Below, in pieces: positions 34,483 to 43,270 of a DNA stretch of 64,000 bases; position 1 is the stretch's first letter; each line of letters opens with the position of its first letter. The translations under genes and the position numbers were made by a program. The DNA is from Ancylobacter sp. Lp-2 (GTDB taxonomy: Bacteria; Pseudomonadota; Alphaproteobacteria; Rhizobiales; Xanthobacteraceae): positions 340,493-404,492 of the forward strand of contig NZ_JAJALI010000005.1 of the NCBI RefSeq assembly GCF_020523795.1, read 5' to 3'. The notes under the pieces were generated by a model, which did not search any database, was not told where the DNA came from, and was given only the letters and a program-made list of their open reading frames with translations.

Positions 34483-35727
34483 TCAGCGGCAGACATCCAA
34501 TGCCGTGAGGGTCAGAACCTTCGCGACCTTTTCCATTTCGCTGAGCAGAACATAGGCGCCCTCCGGCCCGCCTGCCGCGAAGGCGGCGATCGGCCCGTAG
34601 TTCACCGCGGGAATGCCGGCCTTGCACAGCCATGAGGTGTCGCAGGCGGAATAGGCGGTCGGCAGGATGGCGCCGATCTGCTTCGGAGGGTGCCCTTCCA
34701 GCGCCTCGTAAGAGCGCGCCAGCGCCTGCACGATGGGGGCATCGACAGGAAGATCGACCGGCTCCATCACCAGACGGCGGCGACCCTCGATAGAGTCGGG
34801 AACCGGCATCTCGATGCGGTACTCGAGATCCGGGTCGTCAGCCTTCAGCCCGTCGAGCACAGCGCGGACGTCGCGCAGCACGTCGTCCACCGTCTGGGTC
34901 GGCACGAAATGCACGTCGACGACGATGGTGCACATGTCCGGGATGTAGGGCGGCTCGGAGCGGTAGGTCTCGCCGCGCCCGCCGATGATACTGCCGACGT
35001 TCAGCCGCGGCAGGGCCGGCAGCGGCGGATAGGGTTCGCAGTCGAACGTCATGGCGTCGAGCGCGGCGAGCACCTTGGCCATCTTGTTGACGGCGTGCAC
35101 CGTGCCCTCCAGCTGGCTGAGGTGTCCCGAGCGCCCGATCACATGGATCGCGAAGTGCATGATGCCGCTGTGGATGGTGGCGATGTTGTCGGCGCCGAAC
35201 GGCTCGGTGATCACTGCCATGTCGGTGCGGAAGCCGCGATTCATCAGGTGGTTCATCCCCTCCCCGCCCTGCGTCTCGCCGACCACGAAGGCGAGCACGA
35301 GGTCGCCGGCGAGCGTGGCGCCCGAGCGCCGCACCGCCTCGGCGGCGACCATGAAGGTGGCGAGGCCGCCCTTCATGTTCTGCGCGCCGTGGCCGTAGAC
35401 TTTGTCGCCGTCCACCCAGCTGGCGAAGGGATCGCGCTGCCAGCCGCGCGTGAGCGAGTTGGTGTCGAGATGGCCGTTGAACATCAGGCTCTTTCCGCCG
35501 CCGCTGCCCTTCAGCGTCGCGACCACCTGCAGGCGGCCCGGCTCCACCTCGTCGAGTTCCACCTCGTAGCCGCGGTTGCCGCACCATTCGGCGACATGGT
35601 GGGCCAGCGGGGTTTCCTCGCCCTTGAAGCTGGGAATGGCGACGAGTTCGCCGGTAAGGCGGACGAGATCGTCGCGAGTGACGAGAGCGAGGGCGACGGC
35701 TTGGGTGTCGGTGACGGTCATCGGCAT
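34483..35727 (-). CDS. M20-family deacylase (ArgE/DapE-like)
   Basis: Zinc-dependent amidohydrolase of 414 residues. Metal-site motifs are NGHLDTN, GHGAQNMKGG and GETQGGEG; the dimerisation lid domain lies at about 185-310. It removes an acyl group from an amino acid-like substrate. Together with the ArgE-like gene 15 nt upstream it forms a pair of M20 enzymes at the end of an operon with an HpaB-family hydroxylase and a PotDABC-type importer, suggesting consecutive or alternative amide hydrolysis of an imported conjugate. Confidence 0.88.
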   Translation of the reverse strand: MPMTVTDTQAVALALVTRDDLVRLTGELVAIPSFKGEETPLAHHVAEWCGNRGYEVELDEVEPGRLQVVATLKGSGGGKSLMFNGHLDTNSLTRGWQRDPFASWVDGDKVYGHGAQNMKGGLATFMVAAEAVRRSGATLAGDLVLAFVVGETQGGEGMNHLMNRGFRTDMAVITEPFGADNIATIHSGIMHFAIHVIGRSGHLSQLEGTVHAVNKMAKVLAALDAMTFDCEPYPPLPALPRLNVGSIIGGRGETYRSEPPYIPDMCTIVVDVHFVPTQTVDDVLRDVRAVLDGLKADDPDLEYRIEMPVPDSIEGRRRLVMEPVDLPVDAPIVQALARSYEALEGHPPKQIGAILPTAYSACDTSWLCKAGIPAVNYGPIAAFAAGGPEGAYVLLSEMEKVAKVLTLTALDVCR

Positions 35728-35742
35728 GCGTTCCTTGCCGTC

Positions 35743-36891
35743 CTATGCCGACAGGCTGTCGACCAGACGGTCGAGAAACCCGTCGCAGGCAGCGATCTGG
35801 GAGAGAAGGAGATATTCTTCCGGCGTATGGCATTGCGCGACGTCGCCCGGCCCGCACACCACGGTGGCGATGCCGAGCGTCTCGCGGAACAGACCGGCTT
35901 CGGTGCCGTAGGCGGCCTTGCCGGTGCCATTCGCGCCGGCAAGCCGCTGCACGAAGGCGACGCCCGGCTCGTCGGCGGGCGTGGACAGGCCGGGATAGCG
36001 GTTGGTCACGTTCACCTCGACGGCGCTGCCGGGATGGCGGGCGGCCAGCGTCCGGCCCGCCTCGGCGAGCTCAGTGAGGATGAGGTCGGGATCATCCTCG
36101 GGCCGGTTGCGGATCTCGAAGCCGACCGAGCAGTGCTGCGGGATGATGTTGACCTTGGTGCCGCCGGCGATCACCCCGACATGCAGCGTCGTATAGGGCA
36201 CCGACAGTTCCGGGTCCGGCACCGCCGCCACCTTCAGTCGTTCCTGGATGCCGCGGGCGACCTGAATCATGTCGCTGGCGAGCAGGATGGCGTTGACGCC
36301 CTTGTCCGGTTCGCTGGAATGGCCGGCAACGCCCGTGATCTCGATCGTGCCCATCACCTTGCCTTTATGGGCGATGAGCACCCGCATGCCGGTGTTCTCG
36401 CCGACGATGCACAGCTCCGGCCTCGGCTCCAGCTCGGCAAGCGCTGGCAACATGCGGCGCACCCCGACGCAGCCGATCTCCTCGTCATGCGACAGAGCGA
36501 GGATGAGCGGACGCTTGAGCGGACGCCGCGCCGCCCGCGCCATGATGCGCAGCGCGCAGGCGACGAAGCCCTTCATATCCGCCGCGCCGCGACCGATGGC
36601 GCGGTCTTCCGTCACGCGCAGGCGGAACGGATCGTCGAGCCAAGGCTGGCCGGCGACCGGCACCACGTCGGTATGGCCGGACAGGATCACGCCTGGGCGG
36701 TCGGCCGGGCCGACCATGGCGAAGAGATTGGCCTTCTGCCCGTCCTCGGTGGGGATGCGCGTGGCCGCGATGCCGTGGCCGGCGAGGAACGCCTCCACAT
36801 AGTCGATCAGCGGCAGGTTGCTGTCGGCGCTGATCGTCGGGAAGGCGACGAGATCGGCGAGAAGCTCAATGCTGTCGGGAATGGCGTCCAT
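35743..36891 (-). CDS. argE: Acetylornithine deacetylase-like M20 hydrolase
   Basis: M20 enzyme of 382 residues matching the ArgE branch: LSGHTDVVPV, GRGAADMKGF, ALSHDEEIGCVG, and the C-terminal CGPGDVAQCHTPEEYL motif typical of acetylornithine deacetylase. The N-terminus LVAFPTISADSNLPLIDYVE also fits ArgE. Despite that match, its place in a catabolic operon after DUF1028 and HpaB-like genes suggests action on another N-acylated amino acid; the symbol reflects family only. Confidence 0.85.
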   Translation of the reverse strand: MDAIPDSIELLADLVAFPTISADSNLPLIDYVEAFLAGHGIAATRIPTEDGQKANLFAMVGPADRPGVILSGHTDVVPVAGQPWLDDPFRLRVTEDRAIGRGAADMKGFVACALRIMARAARRPLKRPLILALSHDEEIGCVGVRRMLPALAELEPRPELCIVGENTGMRVLIAHKGKVMGTIEITGVAGHSSEPDKGVNAILLASDMIQVARGIQERLKVAAVPDPELSVPYTTLHVGVIAGGTKVNIIPQHCSVGFEIRNRPEDDPDLILTELAEAGRTLAARHPGSAVEVNVTNRYPGLSTPADEPGVAFVQRLAGANGTGKAAYGTEAGLFRETLGIATVVCGPGDVAQCHTPEEYLLLSQIAACDGFLDRLVDSLSA

Positions 36892-36904
36892 CGGCGGCGC
36901 TCCC

Positions 36905-37570
36905 TCACACGTCGTCGGAGGCCGGAGCCTCGGCGGGACGCAGGGCGCGGGCGAGATAGAGCGGCATGCGCGGCTCCCACACCGCCCAGTGGCGGCCGAG
37001 CTCGGCGATAGGGTCGTCCTCGTGCCAGTCGACCCGCAGGTCCGCTACCGGCCACGGCAGGTCGGCGACCACGACCACGCCGGCCGAGCGCACCATCTCC
37101 ACCTCGCCGCCCGCCGCGAGGCCGGCGGCGAGACCGGCGATCAGCCGGCCGGCGAGATGGCCCCTCGACGCCTCGAAGGTGGCGACCATGGCGGCCGGCA
37201 CGCCTTCGGAGGCGAGCAGGTTGCCGACCGCCACGCAGTCGGCACCGATGCATTCAGCGGTCTTGTCGAGGCAGCTCGCGCCGGTGAAGCCGGCCGGCAC
37301 CCCCTGCGGCCCGATGGCGGCCAACTGGCGGAACGGCGCGTCGGAGGCGGTGGCCGACACGATGTCGACCGCCTGCGCCGCACTGGCGCCCTTCTCCATC
37401 AGGTCGAGGCCGCGCCGGCCGAGCGCCGGGTCGGTGAAGTTCTGCGTCGCGAAGGCGCCGATGCCGGCCCGCGCATGGATGCAGCGCGAGGAGACCGCCG
37501 GCGAGGAGGAGGAGACCGCGAGCCCGAGCATGCCGGTGTCGCGACAGCGGGCGACGAGGGTGAAGGTCAC
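36905..37570 (-). CDS. DUF1028 family protein (Ntn-hydrolase-like)
   Basis: Protein of 221 residues of the DUF1028 family: MTFTLVARCRDTGMLGLAVSS at the start, AGIGAFATQNFTDPALGRRGLDLM, GASCLDKTAECIGADCVAVGNLL and LAGRLIAGLAAGLAAGG. The family is structurally related to Ntn hydrolases and appears near amidohydrolase and ABC transporter genes; no activity is firmly established. GTG start at 37570 overlaps the stop of the HpaB-like gene (GTGA), showing translational coupling. Confidence 0.88.
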   Translation of the reverse strand: MTFTLVARCRDTGMLGLAVSSSSPAVSSRCIHARAGIGAFATQNFTDPALGRRGLDLMEKGASAAQAVDIVSATASDAPFRQLAAIGPQGVPAGFTGASCLDKTAECIGADCVAVGNLLASEGVPAAMVATFEASRGHLAGRLIAGLAAGLAAGGEVEMVRSAGVVVVADLPWPVADLRVDWHEDDPIAELGRHWAVWEPRMPLYLARALRPAEAPASDDV

Positions 37571-39033
37571 GCCGCCACCTCCTTGCGCTCGCCGGTCGCC
37601 TCCGAGAGGCCGGCTGCCCTGGCGACGATGCCGGCCGAACGGTCCCAGTCGAAGTTACGGTACACCGCGCCGGCCTGCGCATAGGGCGGGCTCTGCGCGA
37701 ACAAATGGAAGGTCAGCCGGTGGCCGGCATAGTCCGAGTTCATCAGGTCACGGGCATAGGCGAGCAGCTTGCGCCGGTCCTCGGCCTGCCAGTTCTCGTT
37801 GACCGAGTAGAACTTGTTGAGCCAGTCCGCGGTTTCCGGGTTGGCGAAGTCGGCGGCGCCTGGGGTGACGCAGATCTGCCCGCCGCACAGCTCGCGGGCG
37901 ATGTGAACGGCGTTGTGCATCTCGCCGCAGCCGAGCAGACGTCCGGTATAGAGCAGCGACTGGTTCGGCATGCACAGGCCGCCGGGGCTCTCCTGCGCCG
38001 CTTCGACCGAGGCGATGAGATGCGCCTCGATCCCCTCGCGGTAGCGGGCGAGCTGGACCAGCTTCTCCTGCACCGCCGGCTGCTTGTCGAGGCCAGTCTG
38101 GCGCACATTGAGCAGTGCCGTGCCAATCAGGAGATCGGCGAAGCGCAGGATGCGCTGCAGGAAGGGGAAGGCCGCGTAGCGGTGCAGCGTCGAGCGGATG
38201 AACGCCGCTGCCGCGGTGTGGCGATTGAACAGCACGTTCTCCCACGGCACCAGCACATCGTCGTAGATCACCAGCGTGTCGATCTCGTCGAAGCGGTTCG
38301 ACAGCGGGTAGTCCTCCGGCGATCCCTTGCCGGCGAAGCCGCCACGGCAGATGAACTTCATGTTCGGTGCCGAGAAGTTCGAGATGAACCCCACGGCGTA
38401 TTCCGACAGCTTGGCATCGCCCCAATTGGCGATGGTCGGCTTGACGAAGGCCTGGTTGGCATAGGCGGCGGCGGTCTCATATTTGGCGCCGCGCACGATG
38501 ATGCCGGCGTCGGTCTCCCTGACCACATGCAGCAGCATGTCGGGGTCCTGCTCCTGCGGGCGCTTGGAGCGATCGCCCTTGGGATCGGTGTTGGCGGAGA
38601 CGTGGAACAGGTCCTGATCGAGGATTCGGTCGATATGCGGCTGGATGTTGCCGGCGAAGTGGGTGTCGATGGAGGTGAGCACCTTGGCGCCGTCGTGCAG
38701 CGACCACATCTCGCCGATGGTCTCGTCACCGAGCCGCGACACCACGCCGCCGAATTCGTCCATCATGGTGTCGACCGCCCGCCGCTTGGCGTGCCAGTCA
38801 GCCTTGGCATAGGGCAGCGCGAGGCCGGTGGCGACGTCGCGCCCGCGTGCATCGCGCGTCACCATGACGTCGCGGGTCGCGGGGTCGTGCTGCATGTCGT
38901 AGATGCGCGCGCGGATATCGACGAGCGGGCGGAAGGCGGGATGCGCGGTGACGTCGCTCACGCGCTCGCCATTGATCCACACGCGACGTCCGTCGCGGAT
39001 GGAGTCGCGATATTGTGCGCCGGTACGAAGCAT
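37567..39033 (-). CDS. 4-hydroxyphenylacetate 3-hydroxylase (HpaB) family flavin monooxygenase
   Basis: Large-component FADH2-dependent hydroxylase of 488 residues. N-terminal TGAQYRDSIRDGRRVWINGE and VTAHPAFRP, the central VKPTIANWGDAKLSEYAVGF and LVIYDDVLVPWENVLFNRHT, and the C-terminal AREL...TPGAADFANPE blocks are characteristic. Family members ortho-hydroxylate phenols or act in siderophore chromophore synthesis. No flavin reductase (HpaC) is encoded nearby, so it would use a reductase from elsewhere. The cysteine/histidine set of the 4-hydroxybutyryl-CoA dehydratase branch is not seen. The ATG at 39033 fits the family N-terminus. Confidence 0.9.
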   Translation of the reverse strand: MLRTGAQYRDSIRDGRRVWINGERVSDVTAHPAFRPLVDIRARIYDMQHDPATRDVMVTRDARGRDVATGLALPYAKADWHAKRRAVDTMMDEFGGVVSRLGDETIGEMWSLHDGAKVLTSIDTHFAGNIQPHIDRILDQDLFHVSANTDPKGDRSKRPQEQDPDMLLHVVRETDAGIIVRGAKYETAAAYANQAFVKPTIANWGDAKLSEYAVGFISNFSAPNMKFICRGGFAGKGSPEDYPLSNRFDEIDTLVIYDDVLVPWENVLFNRHTAAAAFIRSTLHRYAAFPFLQRILRFADLLIGTALLNVRQTGLDKQPAVQEKLVQLARYREGIEAHLIASVEAAQESPGGLCMPNQSLLYTGRLLGCGEMHNAVHIARELCGGQICVTPGAADFANPETADWLNKFYSVNENWQAEDRRKLLAYARDLMNSDYAGHRLTFHLFAQSPPYAQAGAVYRNFDWDRSAGIVARAAGLSEATGERKEVAA

Positions 39034-39204
39034 ATCCGATATCCAATCTTTACGTGCGACAGGCAGCAGCCGGGAAAGTCCAGCCACGGGCCAGAGCGGG
39101 GCAGAGGAAGGCGCCGCGGGGTTCATGGGGATGACGGGGGCATGGCCCGCATCGCTGACGTCACCAGCGGTTCCGTCGGGCTGGACGGGAAATCTGCGGC
39201 GCCA

Positions 39205-39236
39205 GCTTCATCTCGGCAATTCGTTCTTGATGAAGC
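39205..39236. repeat. Inverted repeat upstream of the HpaB-like gene
   Basis: GCTTCATC (39205-39212) and GATGAAGC (39229-39236) are exact reverse complements 16 nt apart, in the 231-bp gap between the transporter operon and the HpaB-like gene. It may be an operator or an RNA hairpin that tunes expression between the two parts of the operon. Confidence 0.5.
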
Positions 39237-39264
39237 CCGGCTTAGGAATTTCCGATGCTCCTCG

Positions 39265-40062
39265 TCAGCGGGTCTGCGACAGCTTCTCGAGGCCGACCAC
39301 GCGGTTGAAGACGACGACCAGGGTCAGCGCGAGCGCGGACAGCAGCGTCGACATCACCGCCACGACCGGGTCGTCGAAATCACGTATGTGCTGGTAGGCG
39401 ACGATGGGGAGCGTGTTGCTGTCGAGATCGACGAGGAAGACGTTCACCGCGAAATTGTCGATGACCTCCACCAGCACGAAGACGCCGCCGGCCAGCAGCC
39501 CGGGCTTCAGCTGCGGCAGCGTCACCTTCAGATAGGCGAGCAGTGGGCCGGCGCCGAGGTCGCGGGCCGCCTCTTCCGTCGCCCGATCGACGCCGCCGTA
39601 ATTGGCCGACAGCGCCCGCACGGCATAGGGCAGGCACACCACCATCATGGCGATGGACATGCGGACCAGGCCGATGTCCTGGTTGAGAATGCGGAACAGG
39701 CTGAGAAAGGCAACGCCGGTGACCACGCCCGGCACGATCAGCGGCGACAGGATCAGCGAATCGACCAAGCGCCGGCCAGGGAATTCCCACCGCGCCACCG
39801 CATGCGCGGTGCACAGTGCCGCCGCGAGGCAGCAGGGCACGACGATGAGGGCGAGCAGCCCAGTCTCCATCGCCGCCTTCTGAAACTTGGTGGCGTTGAA
39901 GAAGGTGACGTACCAGCGCAGCGAATAGGACTGCACCGGGAAACTGAAATAGCGGGCCTCGCTGAAGGAATAGAGCAAGGTGAACAGCGTCGGCGCCAGC
40001 AGGAAGAGCAGCATCGCCGCACCGAACACGGTCCACAGCAGACGGGAGACAAGACGGTTCAT
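39265..40062 (-). CDS. Spermidine/putrescine-type ABC permease (PotC-like)
   Basis: Inner-membrane permease of 265 residues with six helices and the PotC-type EAA loop (EEAARDLGAGPLLAYLKVTLPQLKPG). The ATG at 40062 overlaps the upstream permease stop (ATGA). Last gene of a PotDABC-like importer operon. Confidence 0.9.
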   Translation of the reverse strand: MNRLVSRLLWTVFGAAMLLFLLAPTLFTLLYSFSEARYFSFPVQSYSLRWYVTFFNATKFQKAAMETGLLALIVVPCCLAAALCTAHAVARWEFPGRRLVDSLILSPLIVPGVVTGVAFLSLFRILNQDIGLVRMSIAMMVVCLPYAVRALSANYGGVDRATEEAARDLGAGPLLAYLKVTLPQLKPGLLAGGVFVLVEVIDNFAVNVFLVDLDSNTLPIVAYQHIRDFDDPVVAVMSTLLSALALTLVVVFNRVVGLEKLSQTR

Positions 40063-40937
40063 GCCGCGCCTCCCCTCGGGATGCGCCGCCGCGTGGCGAA
40101 CCTTTCCAGCCAGAAGAAGAGGCACAGCGTGGCGATGGCGACGACGAGGAAGATGACCGAGCTCGCCGCCGCGAAGGGCAGATTGAAGGCCACGAAGAGC
40201 TGGTCGTAGATGTAATTGGAAATCAGCCGTACCCGTCCGCCGCCGAGCAGCAGCGGAAAGGCGAAAGCGCTGATGGCGAGCGAGAACACCAGCGCGCCGC
40301 CGCTGATGATCGCCGGCACGGTGATCGGCACGGTGATGCGGAAAAAGGTGGTGAACGCCCCGGCACCGAGGTCGCGGGCTGCCTCCTCCACCTGCATCGG
40401 CACCGAGCGGATGCTGCCGAATACCGTCAATGCGAAATAGGGCAGCGTGAAGTGCAGCAGTGCGATGAACACGCCGGTCCAGTTATAGACCAGCGCCACC
40501 GGGCGATCGACGAGGCCGAGCGCCAGCAGCGCGTCGTTCACCACCCCGCGCCGCCCGAGCAGGATCAGCCAGCCATAGGCGCGGTTGATGCTGCCGGACA
40601 GAAAGGTGAGCACCAGTGCGCCGAGCAGCAGGCTGCGCACCACCCGATAGGGCGAGCGGGCCATGATGTAGGCGAGCGGATAGCCGAGCAGGATCGAGGC
40701 CAGGGTCACGACGACGGCGAAGACGATGGTCTCCCCGAGAATCGCCAGCGCCGCCGGATCGGTGACGAAGCGCACATAGTTCGCCAGGCCGGGCGGCCCC
40801 TGATATCCCGGCGTGCCCGAGGCCGGCTGCAGGAAGCTGACGAAGCCGAACACCGCGAAGGCGCCGAAGAACAGCGCCATCAGCACCGCCATCGGCACCA
40901 GCAGCAACGCGCCTCCCTTCATCGCGCCCGCCCTCAT
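40059..40937 (-). CDS. Spermidine/putrescine-type ABC permease (PotB-like)
   Basis: Permease of 292 residues with six helices and the EAA loop EEAARDLGAGAFTTFFRITVPITVP. It starts with ATG at 40937 overlapping the ATPase stop (ATGA) and its own stop overlaps the PotC-like start, so the three are translationally coupled. Confidence 0.9.
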   Translation of the reverse strand: MRAGAMKGGALLLVPMAVLMALFFGAFAVFGFVSFLQPASGTPGYQGPPGLANYVRFVTDPAALAILGETIVFAVVVTLASILLGYPLAYIMARSPYRVVRSLLLGALVLTFLSGSINRAYGWLILLGRRGVVNDALLALGLVDRPVALVYNWTGVFIALLHFTLPYFALTVFGSIRSVPMQVEEAARDLGAGAFTTFFRITVPITVPAIISGGALVFSLAISAFAFPLLLGGGRVRLISNYIYDQLFVAFNLPFAAASSVIFLVVAIATLCLFFWLERFATRRRIPRGGAA

Positions 40938-41992
40938 CGCGCGAACAGCTGCAGCTGTTCGGCGGCGATCGCCAGCCCGACCCGCTCGCCGATGGCCGGG
41001 CCGCTGCCATGACGCGGCACCAACGCGGTGAGAACGGCACCGCCGACATCGATCTCGCAGCTCAGCCGGCTGCCAACCAGCGACGTGAAAGCCACGGTGC
41101 CCGCGAGATGGCAGCCGTCGTCGTCCGGCAGGCAGAACCGCAGGGATTCCGGCCGCAATGCCAGCGTGGCCGGACCGGTCGGCAGGTCGCTGTCGACCGG
41201 CAGCGCCGCGCCGCCCGGAAAGCGGAAGGAGGTCCGGCCCGTGCGTTCGATCATGCCGTCGACGAGATTGGAGACCCCCATGAAGCTGGCGACGAAACGG
41301 TTCGCCGGCCGGTCGTACAGCTCGATCGGCTCGGCGAACTGCTCGATGGCGCCCGCCCGCATCACCGCGATGTAGTCGGAGAGGACCAGCGCCTCTTCCT
41401 GGTCGTGGGTGACGACCACCATGGTGACGCCGAGCTGGCGCTGAAGCTTGCGCATCTCCACCTGCATTTCCTCGCGCAGGTGGCGATCCAGGGCGCCGAA
41501 CGGCTCGTCGAGCAGCAGGATCTCCGGCTCGACCACCAGACAGCGCGCCAGCGCCACGCGCTGCTGCTGGCCGCCGGACAATTCGGAGGGAAAGCGCGCC
41601 TCGAAGGCATCCATGCGCACGAGCGCAAGGGCGCGCCGCACCTTGTCGGCGATCTCCGCGCGCGGCGTCGCACGCAGGTGCAGCCCGAAGGCCACGTTGT
41701 CGAACACCGTCATATGGGGAAACAGGGCGTAGCTCTGGAACACCATGGCGGTAGGCCGGCGCTCCGGCCGCAGCGACAGCACGCTGCGGCCGTTGATCCG
41801 GATGTCGCCCGCACTCGGCTCGACGAAGCCGGCGATCATGCGCAGGAGCGTGCTCTTGCCGCAGCCGGAGGGGCCGAGCAGGGTCAGCAGCGCCCCGCGC
41901 GGGAGCCGCAGGTCGACCTCCCGCACGGCAGTCTGGCCGCCATAGTTCTTGCGCAGGCCGGCGAGTTCGAGAGCGGCGACGTCAGCAGGCAT
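40934..41992 (-). CDS. Spermidine/putrescine-type ABC ATPase (PotA-like)
   Basis: ATPase of 352 residues: Walker A GPSGCGKST, Q-loop MVFQSYALFPHM, signature [15 protein letters not shown], Walker B ILLLDEPFGALD, H-loop VTHDQEEAL, and a C-terminal TOBE domain (about 270-345). The start codon shares one base with the stop of the binding-protein gene (TGATG), showing coupling. Confidence 0.92.
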   Translation of the reverse strand: MPADVAALELAGLRKNYGGQTAVREVDLRLPRGALLTLLGPSGCGKSTLLRMIAGFVEPSAGDIRINGRSVLSLRPERRPTAMVFQSYALFPHMTVFDNVAFGLHLRATPRAEIADKVRRALALVRMDAFEARFPSELSGGQQQRVALARCLVVEPEILLLDEPFGALDRHLREEMQVEMRKLQRQLGVTMVVVTHDQEEALVLSDYIAVMRAGAIEQFAEPIELYDRPANRFVASFMGVSNLVDGMIERTGRTSFRFPGGAALPVDSDLPTGPATLALRPESLRFCLPDDDGCHLAGTVAFTSLVGSRLSCEIDVGGAVLTALVPRHGSGPAIGERVGLAIAAEQLQLFAR

Positions 41993-43020
41993 CAGCGGGC
42001 GATCTCGGCCTTGAAGCGCTCGTTCCAGCCACCGATCGCGGCGTTGACCTTGGCTTCGTCGAAGCTGACCTGATCCGCGACGGCGGGCAGCACGGCGGCA
42101 AGCGCCGGGGAGGGCTTCACCGACTTGTTCACCGGGCCCATGTCGATCTTGGTGGAGATGATCTCCTGCGCCTTGGGTGACAGCACGTAGTCGATGAACT
42201 TCAGTGCCATGTCCTGCTTGGGCGTGTTCACCAGCGTCATCACGTCGAACATCACCGGCGACGGCTTGGGGCTGAGCACCGCGACATCGACGCCGTCGGC
42301 GCGCAGCGGCGCGGCCTGCGACGGCGGGCCGACGAGAACCGTCACCTCGCCCTGGGCGAGCGCGCGGCGCGAGTCCGAATCCGAGCCGTAGAACATCGCG
42401 ATATTGGGGCGCAGGTCCTGCCACGCCTTGAAGCCGGGCTCGACATTGTCGATGCCGCCGCCGTTCAGCAGCGCGGCGACCAGCAGCATGCGGCCGGCAT
42501 AGGTCTCGACATCGGGGGTCGCCAGCGAGTCCTTGAACGTCGGGTCCCAGAGGTCCTTCCAGCCAGTGATCGGCTTCTTCACCAGGCTGGGGCGGTAGAT
42601 GATCGACAGCGGGTAGTAATAGGCCGCGACATAGGCCTCCATCTCGGCGCCGTCGATCAGGTCCTTGGCATTCGACAGCTTGGCGGCCGGGATCGGCGCG
42701 AACAGCTTGCGGTCGGCAGTGGCGCGCGCGGCGAGCGAGGAGGTGGAAAACCACACATCGATCTTCGGGGCATCGGCCATCGACTGCAGCCGGGCGAGGC
42801 CATCGCTCGAGCCGGACTGCGTCACCGGCACGACGTGGATGCCGGTTTCCTTCTCGAAGCCGTCAGCCACTTCCTGCAGGCCCTGCTCCCAGGTGGTGCC
42901 CCAGGCCTGGACAGTGATTTCCTTGTCGGCCGCGGTGGCCGGTCCGGCCAGCGCGGACACGAGGCCAAGCGCGGCCACGGCGAGAACGGAAACGGACTTC
43001 CGCAAAACGGACTGAGTCAT
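41992..43020 (-). CDS. ABC importer extracellular solute-binding protein (family 1, PotD-like)
   Basis: Periplasmic binding protein of 342 residues with signal peptide (VSVLAVAALGLVSALAGPATA). ITVQAWGTTWEQGLQEVADGFEK split, GSSDGLARLQ, and the C-terminal SPKAQEIISTKIDMGPVNKSV are family-1 features shared with PotD/opine and thiamine binders. AAGGGA precedes the ATG at 43020. First gene of the operon running to 34483; the ligand is unknown. Confidence 0.9.
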   Translation of the reverse strand: MTQSVLRKSVSVLAVAALGLVSALAGPATAADKEITVQAWGTTWEQGLQEVADGFEKETGIHVVPVTQSGSSDGLARLQSMADAPKIDVWFSTSSLAARATADRKLFAPIPAAKLSNAKDLIDGAEMEAYVAAYYYPLSIIYRPSLVKKPITGWKDLWDPTFKDSLATPDVETYAGRMLLVAALLNGGGIDNVEPGFKAWQDLRPNIAMFYGSDSDSRRALAQGEVTVLVGPPSQAAPLRADGVDVAVLSPKPSPVMFDVMTLVNTPKQDMALKFIDYVLSPKAQEIISTKIDMGPVNKSVKPSPALAAVLPAVADQVSFDEAKVNAAIGGWNERFKAEIAR

Positions 43021-43097
43021 GGTGTGTCCCTTCTGGATTTTTGGATGTGCCGCTACAGCTCAGCGACGAGAAGCGAGCGCTGCGAGGCCATCGATTG

Positions 43098-43220
43098 CGT
43101 AAAAATCCTTACAGAACCAAAGGGGGTTGACCAGACGACGCGACGCTTTCGGCTCAACGGATTTTCCGCAGCGCGGCATAGATTTTTTATTGTTTGCCCC
43201 ATGACATTCCATCGTCGATG
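43098..43220. promoter_or_regulatory. Possible LysR-type control region
   Basis: The 250-bp gap between the divergent binding-protein and LysR genes contains GTAA-AAATCC-TTAC (43098-43111) and the palindrome CATCG-T-CGATG (43210-43220), plus several A/T tracts unlike the surrounding GC-rich DNA. One of these may be the LysR binding site; neither is a strict T-N11-A match. Confidence 0.35.
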
Positions 43221-43270
43221 ATCGGTTTTTAGACCTGCCCTATTTCTGCGCATAAGCCCTGAGGCGTATC

